A stretch of 64,000 nucleotides of DNA from Marinomonas primoryensis (lineage in GTDB: Bacteria; Pseudomonadota; Gammaproteobacteria; Pseudomonadales; Marinomonadaceae): assembly GCF_013372285.1 (NCBI RefSeq), contig NZ_CP054301.1, positions 1,288,001 through 1,352,000 on the forward strand, given 5' to 3'. Below the pieces are notes generated by a model. It worked only from the letters and a program-made list of their open reading frames with translations, ran no database searches and was not told the origin of the DNA. The translations under genes were made by a program, and so were the position numbers. This document shows, in pieces, positions 1 through 10,131 of this stretch; the first letter of the stretch is position 1, and each line of letters starts with the position of its first letter.

Positions 1-154
1 TAATGCTAATAGCCAATGGTATTTCTTCGACAAGTTCGGCTGATCCAGAAAGTCGCTGTGTGTCTTGAGACAGCTGTATGTCTTCAGGCAAGGTGTCGCA
101 GCGCCCATATGCATGGCGTCGATGGCTGATAAAAGAAAGAGGCGACTGCTGCAT
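1..154 (-). CDS. Probable FdhD-like formate dehydrogenase accessory protein, N-terminal part only
   Basis: Reading the minus strand from an ATG at 154 gives an open frame that runs off the left edge (51 codons visible). The end of the visible part, ELVEEIPLAISI, resembles the start of the FdhD domain, where an E-E-(V/I)-P-(V/L)-A block precedes an N-G motif. FdhD proteins are sulfurtransferases that help insert sulfurated molybdenum cofactor into formate dehydrogenase. Only about 50 residues can be seen, so the family call rests on one short motif; another protein is possible. No clear Shine-Dalgarno sequence is visible before the ATG. Confidence 0.4.
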   Translation of the reverse strand, partial: MQQSPLSFISHRRHAYGRCDTLPEDIQLSQDTQRLSGSAELVEEIPLAISI

Positions 155-561
155 AATGTTGAATTCAACGTATAAAAAAGACGAGCTTTATAGTACGTAG
201 AGTGGTCGTAAGCGTCCAATTATTTTGTTCTAGTTTAGGGCATGGAAACGACATGTGGTTTTTGAGGTATGTTTGTACAATAAACAAGTCGTTTTTAGGC
301 AGGTTACAAGGGGGTAAGTATTTCTTTAGATACAAAAATACCGTATCCTAGCCCGAAAATTTAAGCTTCAAATGCCTTTTTCGTATTGGTTTTGTAAAAC
401 ACTAGGTGAAAAGGGTATGGACTGTGATTTTTTGCACTCCAACAGTGGCAAGGAAAAAGCACATGTTACAAAGTGTGGTTCTGTTTTTGTCATATATCGA
501 GAATGTATGCGAGCAAAGTATTAGCGCATAGTCAGTTTCTCTGTGATCCACTTTTTGTTTA
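155..561. other. Intergenic region between divergent genes
   Basis: About 400 bases separating the fdhD-like gene and the M23 peptidase gene, which point away from each other. It must hold both promoters. It is AT-rich and I see no convincing RNA gene, conserved operator or repeat in it. Short open frames here have no RBS and look like chance. Confidence 0.4.
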
Positions 562-1998
562 ATGAGTTTTTTATTTATGCAGTTTATTACACGCCTCTCG
601 CGTTGGGCTTTGTCGGGTCCGCGAGCTTGGATATCCATCATTTTTGCCGTTTTTATTGTTTTGCTGTTTGTTTACAACACCCTTGTTACATCCACAGAAA
701 ATCCAGAAGACTACACATTACCTAGCGCTAAAAATAAAGCGACTAATAGTAAAAGCGAAGCAGCCGTAAATAAAAATAAACCCAATTCGAATACGGATGA
801 AGATAACAATTACGACTCGTTGGTTACGACTGATCCTCTACAAAACGTTGAGAAAGTCATAGCGCCTATCCCTTCAATAGAATATGTCATTAAATCTGGC
901 GATACTTTAGCGGGTATTTTTGCGAGTTTAGGGTTACCAAGGGAGTCTTTATACGCGGTACTTGAAGCAGATCAAGAATACTTAGTGCTTGAACCCTTGA
1001 TGCCCAAGGATAAGTTTTCCTTCAAGTTGGATGACGAAGGGCAATTAATTGAGCTCACCCGTATCATTGATATCAGTAAAAGTGTGTCATATGTTCGACA
1101 CGGTAATGGTGGTTTTAGCTACGAAGAAAATATTAAGCCTATCACTTATAAACATAACGCTATACACAGCAAGATCACTGGAAACTTCTACCTTTCTGCA
1201 AAAAAGGTAGGCTTATCGGATACGAATATTTTAATTATTCATGACGTACTCAAAGGGCGAGTAAATTTTCGCAAAGATCTTCGTGCCAACGACGCCTTTA
1301 ACGTCGTCATTAAAAGCGGCAGTATTGATGGTGTAAAAGTAGGCGAAAACCAACTAGAGGCGTTGGAAATTACAGTTAAAGGGAAAACATACAGTGCTTT
1401 TTTACATTCGGATGGTCGGTTTTATGATCTGGATGGCAACAGTTTAACACCTTCCTTATTACGTTGGCCGACTCGTAAGCAATATCGAATCAGCTCGTCA
1501 TTTAATGCGAATCGTCTGCATCCGATTACGGGGCATCCGGCGCCTCATAACGGCGTTGATTTGGCGACGCCTTCAGGGACAGAGGTGTTGGCAACGGGGG
1601 ATGGTGTGGTGACTCGCGTAGCGACACACAAATACGCAGGCAAATACGTCGTGGTTGATTATACTGGGCCTTATAGTTCACGATTTCTTCATTTGAGTAA
1701 GATATTAGTGAAGAAAGGACAGCAAGTTAAGCGTGGCCAAGTGGTTGCATTATCAGGTAACACTGGGCGAACCACCGGAGCGCATTTGCACTATGAATTG
1801 CACGTAAGAGGTCGTCCTGTTAATCCTATGACCACCGATATACCCACAACTCAGTCTATTCCGAAGAGTAAGCGAGCAGAATACAATACTAATGTTGAAT
1901 ACTGGGTAAGTATGATGGCGAGTGAAAAGACATCAGATGATGAGACCACAAAGCGTGCCCAAACAGAACAGTCTGATGTAGAGCAAACATTAGAGTAA
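562..1998 (+). CDS. M23 family peptidoglycan metalloendopeptidase (MepM/YebA-like)
   Basis: Envelope peptidase likely to cut peptidoglycan cross-links. The 478-residue protein has one N-terminal membrane anchor (about residues 16-36), a charged linker, an OapA/LysM-like region starting at about residue 105 (YVIKSGDTLAGIF), and a C-terminal M23 (LytM) domain. The zinc ligands are visible: H329 and D333 in HNGVD, and the HLH pair at 408-410. This matches the MepM/YebA layout and length. The start could be 562 or the in-frame ATG at 577; neither has a strong Shine-Dalgarno sequence. The gene is monocistronic, with a bidirectional terminator just after it. Confidence 0.9.
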   Translation: MSFLFMQFITRLSRWALSGPRAWISIIFAVFIVLLFVYNTLVTSTENPEDYTLPSAKNKATNSKSEAAVNKNKPNSNTDEDNNYDSLVTTDPLQNVEKVIAPIPSIEYVIKSGDTLAGIFASLGLPRESLYAVLEADQEYLVLEPLMPKDKFSFKLDDEGQLIELTRIIDISKSVSYVRHGNGGFSYEENIKPITYKHNAIHSKITGNFYLSAKKVGLSDTNILIIHDVLKGRVNFRKDLRANDAFNVVIKSGSIDGVKVGENQLEALEITVKGKTYSAFLHSDGRFYDLDGNSLTPSLLRWPTRKQYRISSSFNANRLHPITGHPAPHNGVDLATPSGTEVLATGDGVVTRVATHKYAGKYVVVDYTGPYSSRFLHLSKILVKKGQQVKRGQVVALSGNTGRTTGAHLHYELHVRGRPVNPMTTDIPTTQSIPKSKRAEYNTNVEYWVSMMASEKTSDDETTKRAQTEQSDVEQTLE

Positions 1999-2028
1999 CG
2001 GTAGACATTAGTTTTTAAACGCTAACAA

Positions 2029-2070
2029 TAAAAAGGGCACCTCTTCTTGTGAAGAGATGCCCTTTTTTTA
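2029..2070. terminator. Bidirectional rho-independent terminator
   Basis: A 12-bp stem (GGGCACCTCTTC against GAAGAGATGCCC, one mismatch) with a TTGT loop, flanked by A-runs on the left and a T-run on the right. It sits between the convergent M23 peptidase and TRAP permease genes and can serve both. Confidence 0.9.
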
Positions 2071-2099
2071 TATCACAAATTAAGAGCGCTTGTGCCTAC

Positions 2100-4229
2100 T
2101 TACATGTTCTTTTTATAAGACTTGTTCCCGATAACGAAGAGTACTAAGAAAGCTGCGAGACCTATGCACTGAATCCAAAGATCTAGGTTTGGCCACAACA
2201 TCATAGCGGCTGCAATCAAGGCGATGAGTCGTGAATAGATAGACAATTTATCTTCTAAGTAACCTTCCATAGCGGCAACAAGCGCGTACATTCCAAAGAT
2301 TCCGAAGAAAGTTAGGTGTAATAGGGTTGCTGTATCACCGCCAATTAACGGCGTATAGGCCATCATAAGCGGAATGATGTAAAGCCCTTTTGCCAGTTTC
2401 CATGCTGTTAGCCCCGTTAACATAGGAGGTGTTTTAGCGATGGCAGCAGCTGCAAAGGCGGTTAAACAGACAGGGGGTGTCACGTTACTGTCTTGAGAGA
2501 GCCAAAAGATAATCATGTGAGCTGTTACTAAGATCATAGCCACACTTTGTGTGCCCAACGCCTGATCCATTAACATGCTTTTGAAATCTGCTGGAACTTG
2601 CGCTAACAAAGCCTCAGCTTGTTCCATTGGCATTCCTTGCGCTAGAGAAGCAATAGCAGAAGGATCAACCAGCATGAAGATGGCGTTAGCAGCATCGGGC
2701 AAGCTACCAGAAGCCATCATGTCCAACAGTTGACCTTCCGCGATCAAGTTGAACAGTGCAGGGGCAGACAGGGTTCCCAGTACGATGTAAGACGCGGTGA
2801 CGGGCAAGCCCATTCCTAAAATCAAAGACGCAATCGCGACGAGGATAATAGTGAAGAAAAGACTGCCGCCAGCCCAATTGGTGATCAAGAGAGAAAAGGT
2901 ATTACCCACCCCCGTTGTACTTATGACGTTGACGACCAAACCAATGCCGACGAGTAACACGGCCGTAGTCGACATGTTTTTAGCGCCTTGCGCCATGGCG
3001 TCGAGTACAGCCGCCGGACCCATTCTGTGCTTGCTTGATAAAAACGAGGCCGCGATAACAGCCAGAATACTGATCCCAGCGGCGTACGTTGGTGTAAACC
3101 CTTGAACCAGCAAGGTGACTAAAACCGCCAAAGGGACAATATGGTGCCAGCCACTTTTAAATACTTGTGAGATATTAACCGCATCATCACTTTCTGTGGC
3201 AATAACCTTACTGCGTTTGGCTTCTACTCGAACAAAAAAACCAACTGAGAGGAAGTAAAGCAACGCAGGGATGGCGGCGACACTGATAATAGTGACGTAC
3301 GATACTTGTGTATAAGAGGCCATAATGAAAGCGCCCGCGCCCATCACAGGAGGCATTAATTGCCCACCAGTAGAGGCAGCGGCTTCTACACCAGCAGCAA
3401 ACCGAGCGGGGAATCCGGCTTTTCGCATCAAAGGAATGGTAATGACGCCAGTGGATACTGTATTGGCAACGGAGGAGCCAGAGACGGAACCCATCAAACC
3501 AGAACCCAGTACAGCGACAAAGCCAGGCCCGCCAATCATCTTGCTAGCAAGAGAGCGAGACAGGTCGATAATAAAATCACCAGCCCCTGATTTAACTAAA
3601 AATGCACCGAATAAAATAAACATGAAGACAAAGCTCCATGAGATTCGGGAGATAGAACCAAACATACCGTCGGTACTAAAAAAGCTACGATACAACAAGG
3701 TTTCAAGACTGAGACCGGGAAAGGCAAACATGCCTCCCAGCCAACTTCCCCATAGCACCACGTAGGTTAATGCGATGATGATAAGTAAAGGGATAAACCA
3801 ACCGCTTGTTCGGCGAATCAACTCAAGTGACAAAAGGACGGTCACACTGGACACAAGCCAATCGGCATTATTGAAGGTTACACCTCTGGCATAGAGAGCG
3901 TCTTCAAAGAAAATAATGTAAAGCACCATGCCTATTAAGGCGAACACAATGGCGCTATCGCATAGCATGGCTATTTTACTGTCTCGCCATTTAGGATTAG
4001 CAGGAATAAGTAACGCACATAAGGTACCAAAACCAGCAAAATGGAAGGCTGAAATCCATAGCTCTGGTAAGGTTGCTATGGTGTTGATGTAAATATGAGC
4101 AACCGCTAAGAAAATCGAAAGGGTAAATACAAAACGGTTTACCCAAGGTCCAGAACGGTGTTTTGTTTCGAACTCTTCAAGATCAATTTCTTGAGGCGCG
4201 GCGGATGGCGATGAAGCAGTCATGGACAA
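2100..4229 (-). CDS. TRAP transporter fused permease (DctQM-type, 4TM/12TM)
   Basis: Inner-membrane permease of a TAXI-type TRAP system, which takes up organic acids or related solutes using an ion gradient. At 709 residues it is a fusion of the small 4-helix DctQ-like part (about residues 30-190) and the large DctM-like part. The DctM signature GSVSGSSVANTVSTG near residue 250 and the later LGMGLPVTASYIVLG block are clear. It lies 79 bp downstream of the TAXI binding-protein gene on the same strand, the usual two-gene arrangement. The substrate cannot be told from sequence. Confidence 0.92.
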   Translation of the reverse strand: MSMTASSPSAAPQEIDLEEFETKHRSGPWVNRFVFTLSIFLAVAHIYINTIATLPELWISAFHFAGFGTLCALLIPANPKWRDSKIAMLCDSAIVFALIGMVLYIIFFEDALYARGVTFNNADWLVSSVTVLLSLELIRRTSGWFIPLLIIIALTYVVLWGSWLGGMFAFPGLSLETLLYRSFFSTDGMFGSISRISWSFVFMFILFGAFLVKSGAGDFIIDLSRSLASKMIGGPGFVAVLGSGLMGSVSGSSVANTVSTGVITIPLMRKAGFPARFAAGVEAAASTGGQLMPPVMGAGAFIMASYTQVSYVTIISVAAIPALLYFLSVGFFVRVEAKRSKVIATESDDAVNISQVFKSGWHHIVPLAVLVTLLVQGFTPTYAAGISILAVIAASFLSSKHRMGPAAVLDAMAQGAKNMSTTAVLLVGIGLVVNVISTTGVGNTFSLLITNWAGGSLFFTIILVAIASLILGMGLPVTASYIVLGTLSAPALFNLIAEGQLLDMMASGSLPDAANAIFMLVDPSAIASLAQGMPMEQAEALLAQVPADFKSMLMDQALGTQSVAMILVTAHMIIFWLSQDSNVTPPVCLTAFAAAAIAKTPPMLTGLTAWKLAKGLYIIPLMMAYTPLIGGDTATLLHLTFFGIFGMYALVAAMEGYLEDKLSIYSRLIALIAAAMMLWPNLDLWIQCIGLAAFLVLFVIGNKSYKKNM

Positions 4230-4308
4230 GCTACCTTTGTGTGTACAAAAAACGAGTTGAGCAAGGTGCGCCGTACGAAAGTACGGCGCTAGAACGAGTA
4301 TAAAAAGA

Positions 4309-5337
4309 TTACTGTGCGATTAGGCGAGCAGGGATGCTAATGCCGCGTTCACGGTAGTAGCGTGCCGCACCTGGATGCAGTGGGACAGGAAGACCTGCGA
4401 TGGCTTTTTCAATAGACATTACTGATGTCGCCTTATGAATTGCACTTAAGTAAGGCAAGTTTTCATAAAGAGATTTGGTCAGTTGGTACACATCTTCTTC
4501 CAGCAAATTAGCGTTTGTTGCTAAGAAATTAGGTTGAGCGACTGTGTTAATGTCTTTTGTTTGGCCTGGGTATGTATTGGCAGGGATGACATATCGCGTC
4601 CACAAATCGTAACTACCGTTGGCTTCTTTGATTTGCTCATCGGTGAAATCCAATACTTTGACTTTGTCACCCATTGAAGCATAAAGACGAGTAACCGCAC
4701 TGACTGGCACACCTGCTGGTGTATTCATCCCTTCAATGTTGCCGTTTTGCATAGCATCTGCGCTGGCGCCGTAACCCATGTAAGCAAGGCTGAATTTATC
4801 AGGGTCAATATTTAAGCCTTTAAGCTGTTGACGACCAGAACCTTCTGTTCCTGAGTTTTTCTTACCGATGGAAAACTTATTATTGCTGCCTTCAAGGGCT
4901 TTTAAATCAGCTACCGTTCCTGTTTTTGCTAAATCAGATTTAAGAACAAAATGTTCCACGTTCTGCCAAAGCATAGAAACAGAGCGCAACTCTGTTTGTT
5001 TGCCTGAACTTTTAAATGGACCTTCACCGTCCCAAGCCCAAGCACCGTAAAGACCTTGTAAAATAGCGAATTGCGCTTGATCTTCGCGTAGAAGTTTGAT
5101 GTTCTCACCAGAACCAGCTGAACTAATTGCAGAGACTGACAGCCCGAATTTTGGCTCTAGCTTTACTTTACTCAAGGTTGCAATGGCAACACCGACAGGG
5201 TAGTAAGTGCCTCCTGTTGATGCAGTTGCTAAGATATAGCTGCGATTATCGGCGGCTGATGCGCCGGTTGCAGAGATGGCTATTGCCGCAGCGGTAGCGC
5301 TGGAAAGAATAGTTTTAGTAACAAATCCCAATTTCAT
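4309..5337 (-). CDS. TAXI family TRAP transporter solute-binding protein
   Basis: Periplasmic receptor for the fused permease downstream. The 342-residue protein has a classical signal peptide ending around ATGASA-AD (about residue 28), followed by the TAXI-family start (ILATASTGGTYYPVG). Fused permeases of this type pair with TAXI proteins rather than DctP. A Shine-Dalgarno-like GGAG lies a few bases before the ATG. The ligand is unknown; glutamate and related compounds are known for some family members. Confidence 0.92.
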   Translation of the reverse strand: MKLGFVTKTILSSATAAAIAISATGASAADNRSYILATASTGGTYYPVGVAIATLSKVKLEPKFGLSVSAISSAGSGENIKLLREDQAQFAILQGLYGAWAWDGEGPFKSSGKQTELRSVSMLWQNVEHFVLKSDLAKTGTVADLKALEGSNNKFSIGKKNSGTEGSGRQQLKGLNIDPDKFSLAYMGYGASADAMQNGNIEGMNTPAGVPVSAVTRLYASMGDKVKVLDFTDEQIKEANGSYDLWTRYVIPANTYPGQTKDINTVAQPNFLATNANLLEEDVYQLTKSLYENLPYLSAIHKATSVMSIEKAIAGLPVPLHPGAARYYRERGISIPARLIAQ

Positions 5338-5615
5338 ATTATTTTTCTCCGTTAGTGGGGTTAGTACTATAGCCTATAGCGATTATCGTGCCAAAAATAT
5401 ATCTTATTGATATATATGGATTTTACTTCGTACTATAATTTTCCTTTCTTTTTTTGTACACATATGGGCGGTTTATTGCTTATGGTTGACCTTTCTGTAT
5501 GAGCAAAAAATAGCTTACGATGTAAGTGAGTAAATACAGTGGTTAACAAGGAATTTTGCACAATGGTGCTTTTTACATGAGCAACAAATGGCCGACGGAA
5601 TAAAGTGAGTAAGTC
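5338..5615. promoter_or_regulatory. Divergent promoter region with an imperfect direct repeat
   Basis: Region between the TAXI gene (minus) and the HAD gene (plus). It holds an imperfect direct repeat of about 37 bases, 5499-5535 and 5577-5613, 78 bp apart; both copies contain ATGAGCAA and GTGAGTAA. The second copy ends two bases before the HAD start codon. Its function is unknown. No core promoter can be named with confidence. Confidence 0.4.
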
Positions 5616-6236
5616 ATGGAACAAGATCGTAATATTCGTGTTGTATTGTTTGATTTAGGGAATGTCTTGGTCGATTTAGGCAATATTTCTGAAATGCATG
5701 CTATGTTGAATACGCAAGGTGAAGAGTCAGAAGTGTGGTTGAAATGGCTGAAGTCACCAACGGTTGCTGCATTTGATTCAGGAAAAATTACGTTTGACTG
5801 CTTTGCTGAAAAATTACTTGAAGAGGTTGGCAGCAGCGTGGATAAAGAGGTATTTAAAGCGTCCTTTAAGGCGTGGCCAAAAGGGTTGTTTTCTGGGGCT
5901 CTGGCTTTGGTTGATGCCGTTAAACCGGAATATCATCGTGCCATTTTATCCAATACAAATGCTGCCCATTGGCCAAGACTGATGGATGAAATGGGACTTG
6001 CGGGTAAATTTCACAGTTATTATGCTTCCCATATGGTGGGTTTTGTTAAGCCCGATGACGCTATTTACCAGCATGTGATTCATAGCTTACAAGTTGCGCC
6101 ACAGAGCATTTTATTTATCGATGATAATCAAGTGAATATCGACACCGCTAATGCGCTAGGGATGAAGGCATTTAGAGTGAAGGGAATAGATGAAGCACGT
6201 CGAGTGCTTGATCAACATGGAGTGTTATCTCATTAA
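5616..6236 (+). CDS. HAD-IA family phosphatase (YihX-like)
   Basis: Cytoplasmic hydrolase of 206 residues, the usual length for the YihX group of sugar-phosphate phosphatases. Motif I is FDLGNVL with nucleophile D13; the second Asp of the classical DxD is a Gly, as in YihX itself. Motif II (ILSNTN), motif III Lys (VGFVKPDD) and motif IV (LFIDDNQVN) are present. The substrate could be a hexose phosphate but is not shown by sequence. A weak RBS precedes the ATG within the leader direct repeat. Confidence 0.85.
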   Translation: MEQDRNIRVVLFDLGNVLVDLGNISEMHAMLNTQGEESEVWLKWLKSPTVAAFDSGKITFDCFAEKLLEEVGSSVDKEVFKASFKAWPKGLFSGALALVDAVKPEYHRAILSNTNAAHWPRLMDEMGLAGKFHSYYASHMVGFVKPDDAIYQHVIHSLQVAPQSILFIDDNQVNIDTANALGMKAFRVKGIDEARRVLDQHGVLSH

Positions 6237-6300
6237 TCCGTTTTAGTGAGTTGGCAGCATTGGAATTGCTTGAAGCCTTAATTGCGTTGTTCAGGTATTA

Positions 6301-7065
6301 ATGTCATTTAGTTCAGAGGCTTCTATGCGTACTTTTGATGGACAATCTTCTACAAACTATTCTAGAACTCGACCGATGTATCCGGCAGAGCTTTATTATT
6401 GGTTATCTCAGCAAGTAAATTCTACCGGTGTCGTGTGGGATTGTGCCTGTGGTACAGGTCAAGCTTCAGTTGACCTTGCTGCCTATTTTGAGCAAGTAGA
6501 AGCTTCAGATATTAGTGAGTCTCAGGTTACGGCTGCTACACCACATCGCAAGGTTAATTATCAAGTGTGTCCTGCTGAAAAAACACACTACCCTGATAAT
6601 TACTTTGATGTGGTTTGTGTGGCTCATGCGTTACATTGGTTTGACTTGAAGAAATTTTGGGAGGAGCTTCGTCGAGTATTGAAACCGGGCGGTGTTTTTG
6701 TCTGTTGGGGCTACAATTGGCTACAAGTGGGAGAGGCGGAAGATAAAGCGATTACAGAGTCTGTATTACCACTTCTTGCTCCTTATTGGCCACCCCAAAG
6801 CCGACTATTGTGGAATCAATATAATGATATTGAATTTCCGTTTGAGCTGATGGATGTGCCAACGTTTGAGTTAAATTGTCATTGGTCTGTTACACAAACG
6901 TTGGAATTTATTCGAAGCTGGTCAGCGTCTCAATTGCGTATTCAAGACAGGGGCGACGATTTTTTATTGGACGCCTCCCCGATTCTTCGAGAAGTGTGGT
7001 CAGAGCCCAATAAGAAACAACAGATACACTTACCATTTTTTGTGAAGGCTGGACGAGTGTTGTAA
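6301..7065 (+). CDS. Class I SAM-dependent methyltransferase (Methyltransf_11 type)
   Basis: Soluble methyltransferase of 254 residues. The SAM-binding motif I is WDCACGTGQASVDLA, with the acidic end of strand 2 at VEASDIS, and a conserved VVCVAHALHWFD block as in the UbiE/TAM-like group. The substrate is unknown. The start at 6301 has AGG five bases upstream; an in-frame ATG at 6325 (MRTFDGQSS) with its own AGAGG is equally plausible. The gene stands alone between the HAD and acs genes. Confidence 0.82.
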   Translation: MSFSSEASMRTFDGQSSTNYSRTRPMYPAELYYWLSQQVNSTGVVWDCACGTGQASVDLAAYFEQVEASDISESQVTAATPHRKVNYQVCPAEKTHYPDNYFDVVCVAHALHWFDLKKFWEELRRVLKPGGVFVCWGYNWLQVGEAEDKAITESVLPLLAPYWPPQSRLLWNQYNDIEFPFELMDVPTFELNCHWSVTQTLEFIRSWSASQLRIQDRGDDFLLDASPILREVWSEPNKKQQIHLPFFVKAGRVL

Positions 7066-7163
7066 GTGTATTTTTTCATAAGACTAAAGTGGAATAGATT
7101 GGTCTGTCTGGCAGGTTATAGTAGTTCAGCATCCGAATAACAAATTTAACAATGGAGCGGGTT

Positions 7164-9122
7164 ATGAAATCATTATATAGCGCAACCTCAAATGAGGCGG
7201 CAAAAAATGCCAATGTGAGTCAAGCAGAATTTGAAAAACGCTATCAAGAATCGATTGAAAACCCAGACGTGTTTTGGGGGAAAGAAGGCAAACGTTTAGA
7301 TTGGTTTAAACCTTATACCAAAGTAAAAAACACGTCTTTTCAGCGTGGCGATGTCAGCATTAAATGGTTTGAAGATGGTGAGCTTAATGTGGCTTATAAT
7401 TGCATTGATCGCCATTTAGCAACCTCTGCAGACAAAGTCGCCTATTACTGTGAAGGCGATACAGAGAGCAGCGATAAAGTCGCGATTACTTATCAAGTGC
7501 TACACGATGAAGTCGGTCGTTTAGCCAACCTTTTAAAACGTCAGGGTGTTAAAAAAGGCGATAGAGTCGCCATTTACATGCCTATGATACCTCAAGCCGT
7601 TTACGCCATGCTGGCATGTGCTCGAATTGGTGCGATTCATTCCGTTATTTTTGGTGGCTTTTCTGCTCATGCTATTGCCGATCGCCTGACTAACTGTGGT
7701 GTTAAGTTGGTTATTACCGCGGATGAAGGGCGTCGAGCTGGTAATACTATTCCGCTTAAACACAATGTCGATATGGCATTAGAAAACAACGCGTGTCCAT
7801 CTGTTGAAACGGTCATTGTGTATCGTTATACCCAAAAAGACGTGCCTTGGTTTGACGGTCGTGATTTGGATTGGGCGACGGCTGTTAAAACCGAAAGTAC
7901 AGAATGTCTAGCAGAACCTATGAACGCGGAAGACCCTCTTTTTATTCTTTATACCTCTGGGTCAACAGGTAAACCAAAAGGCGTGGTTCATACTACTGGT
8001 GGCTATTTGGTGTATGCGGCCATGACTCATGAGTTAGTGTTTGATTTGAAACCAGATGATGTGTTCTGGTGCGCGGCCGATGTTGGTTGGATTACCGGTC
8101 ACAGTTACATGGTGTATGGTCCTTTAGCTAATGGTGCGACAAGCATTTTGTTTGAAGGTGTGCCGACCTATCCGGATTCAGGTCGAATTGGTCGAGTGGT
8201 GGATAAGTTTGGTGTGACCATTCTTTATACTGCACCAACAGCAATCCGAGCTTTGATGGCGAAAGGGGATGAAGCGACGCGTTCAAGTAAGCGTAATTCT
8301 TTACGTATACTGGGCAGTGTCGGCGAGCCAATTAATCCAGAAGCGTGGTCTTGGTATTATACTGAAATCGGAAACGCATCTTGTCCAGTTGTGGATACAT
8401 GGTGGCAAACAGAAACCGGTGGCATGATGATGACGCCACGTATTGTGCAAGGCGATATCAAACCGGGTTCTTGTACTGGTCCTTTGTTTGGTGTGCAACC
8501 TGCGCTGGTGGATGCAGAAGGCGTGTTAAAGGATGAACAAGGTGTGCAGGTTGATGGCGGTTTGGTGATCACCGATTCTTGGCCTGGGCAGGCTCGTACT
8601 GTATACGGTGATCATGAGCGTTTTGAACAAACCTATTTTAGTACCTTTGATGGTATGTATTTTACTGGAGATGGTGCATCAAGAGACGCTGATGGTCATT
8701 ATTGGATTACGGGTCGCATGGATGATGTGCTAAATGTATCCGGTCACCGTTTAGGTACAGCGGAAATTGAAAGCGCCTTAGTGGCTCACCCTTCTGTCGC
8801 AGAAGCGGCAATCGTTGGTTACCCTCATGACATCAAAGGACAGGGCATTTATGTGTATGTCAGTGCGATCGCGGGCGTGACTCCAGATGAAGCGTTGACC
8901 CAATCATTAAAGCAATTTGTTCGTCAGGAGATTGGTCCAATTGCCACGCCAGATTTGATTCAGTGGGCAAGTAAAGGACTTCCGAAAACGCGCTCTGGTA
9001 AGATCATGCGCCGTATTCTAAGGAAAATTGCCGCCAATGAACATGATCAACTTGGAGATACAAGTACATTAGCTGATCCAAGTGTGGTTGATGATTTGAT
9101 CGAAAACCGTTTAAATGTGTAA
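7164..9122 (+). CDS. acs: Acetyl-coenzyme A synthetase
   Basis: Converts acetate, ATP and CoA to acetyl-CoA, AMP and pyrophosphate by way of acetyl-AMP. The adenylate-forming motif [14 protein letters not shown] and the C-terminal [15 protein letters not shown] are clear; the Lys in SGKIMRR is the residue that is acetylated to inactivate the enzyme in this family. The ATG at 7164 is preferred over 7152 because GAGCGG lies just before it and the resulting 652 residues fit the family. A LuxR-type regulator follows within 30 bp, which suggests acetate-responsive control. Confidence 0.97.
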   Translation: MKSLYSATSNEAAKNANVSQAEFEKRYQESIENPDVFWGKEGKRLDWFKPYTKVKNTSFQRGDVSIKWFEDGELNVAYNCIDRHLATSADKVAYYCEGDTESSDKVAITYQVLHDEVGRLANLLKRQGVKKGDRVAIYMPMIPQAVYAMLACARIGAIHSVIFGGFSAHAIADRLTNCGVKLVITADEGRRAGNTIPLKHNVDMALENNACPSVETVIVYRYTQKDVPWFDGRDLDWATAVKTESTECLAEPMNAEDPLFILYTSGSTGKPKGVVHTTGGYLVYAAMTHELVFDLKPDDVFWCAADVGWITGHSYMVYGPLANGATSILFEGVPTYPDSGRIGRVVDKFGVTILYTAPTAIRALMAKGDEATRSSKRNSLRILGSVGEPINPEAWSWYYTEIGNASCPVVDTWWQTETGGMMMTPRIVQGDIKPGSCTGPLFGVQPALVDAEGVLKDEQGVQVDGGLVITDSWPGQARTVYGDHERFEQTYFSTFDGMYFTGDGASRDADGHYWITGRMDDVLNVSGHRLGTAEIESALVAHPSVAEAAIVGYPHDIKGQGIYVYVSAIAGVTPDEALTQSLKQFVRQEIGPIATPDLIQWASKGLPKTRSGKIMRRILRKIAANEHDQLGDTSTLADPSVVDDLIENRLNV

Positions 9123-9150
9123 GCGTTTACACATTTTAAAAGGATAGACA

Positions 9151-9804
9151 GTGATTACACTTGTTATCGCAGATGACCATCCTCTGTTTCGTAGTGCGCT
9201 AAGCGGTGCATTGCGAGCAGAAATGCAAGGAATTGTCATCGTCGAATCCCATGATTTGGATTCGACGTTGCAGTGCCTAAACAGTATTAATGACCTTGAT
9301 TTACTATTGCTTGATTTAAATATGCCGGGCAGTGGCGAATTGTATGGGTTGATTCGAATTCGTAAGGATTTTCCTGAGGTCCCCGTCGCGGTGATCTCAG
9401 GCAGTGAAGACAGTGTCATGGTGGCGAAGGTTATTGATGCAGGTGCGTTGGGGTTTATTCCCAAAACCAGTGAGCCATCGACTTACGTGCAGGCTATTCA
9501 TGCCATTTTGGCCGGCGATATTTGGCTTCCAGAAGATCTTAAATTAAAAGTGGCTAATCAACCTAAACCTGACTTATCGATGCAAAATAGAGTCGCAGAG
9601 CTGACGCCTCAGCAGTACAAGGTACTTTGTTATTTGCATGAAGGTTTATTAAATAAGCAGATTGCTTATGAATTATCAATATCTGAAGCCACAGTTAAAG
9701 CACACATCACTGCAATTTTTCGAAAACTGGAGATTAATAATAGAACTCAGGCGGTATTGATTGCCAGTGATTTGAAGTTGCAAATGATGGCTATAACAAA
9801 TTAA
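9151..9804 (+). CDS. LuxR/NarL-family response regulator, CrbR/ErdR-like
   Basis: Two-component response regulator of 217 residues. The receiver has the acidic pair D8-D9 and phospho-acceptor D55 ([10 protein letters not shown]); the C-terminal LuxR-type HTH is visible from about residue 150 (LTPQQYKVL ... [17 protein letters not shown]). The start is GTG with AAAGGA upstream. Position right after acs and length match the CrbR (Vibrio) and ErdR (Pseudomonas) regulators that switch on acs; orthology is inference. No partner histidine kinase is adjacent. The last four bases overlap the end of convergent yidD. Confidence 0.85.
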   Translation: MITLVIADDHPLFRSALSGALRAEMQGIVIVESHDLDSTLQCLNSINDLDLLLLDLNMPGSGELYGLIRIRKDFPEVPVAVISGSEDSVMVAKVIDAGALGFIPKTSEPSTYVQAIHAILAGDIWLPEDLKLKVANQPKPDLSMQNRVAELTPQQYKVLCYLHEGLLNKQIAYELSISEATVKAHITAIFRKLEINNRTQAVLIASDLKLQMMAITN

Positions 9805-10052
9805 TTTTCTTTTTTAGGATTATCTTTTTCACAATGGCATGGAGGAACCGGATCCATGCCTCCCTCATGCCACGGATGACACTTAGACAATCTTTTCCCC
9901 CCAAGATAAATACCTTTTATAACCCCAAACCGTTCAATGGCTTGAATCATATATTGTGAGCAGCTGGGGTAGAAACGGCAGTTATTCCCCAATAGAGGAC
10001 TGATTAAAAATTGGTAGCCTTTTACTAGAAAAATGAATGTTTTTTTTACCAT
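9801..10052 (-). CDS. yidD: Membrane protein insertion efficiency factor YidD
   Basis: Small inner-face membrane protein of 83 residues that assists YidC-dependent insertion. The family core is plain: [20 protein letters not shown], then SQYMIQAI and a C-terminal [13 protein letters not shown]. The gene usually sits in rpmH-rnpA-yidD-yidC; here it is alone, convergent with the response regulator and overlapping it by four bases. Confidence 0.93.
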   Translation of the reverse strand: MVKKTFIFLVKGYQFLISPLLGNNCRFYPSCSQYMIQAIERFGVIKGIYLGGKRLSKCHPWHEGGMDPVPPCHCEKDNPKKEN

Positions 10053-10131
10053 AAGATTATTGTCATTTTTGTGTATGTAATAAACGCTATTTGTTACTGT
10101 AAAAGAAATATATCACAGAACCCATTTTATT

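Noticed and set aside
402..641. Minus-strand 79-codon frame upstream of the M23 gene
   Set aside because: Overlaps the promoter and start of the M23 gene and shows no coding features.
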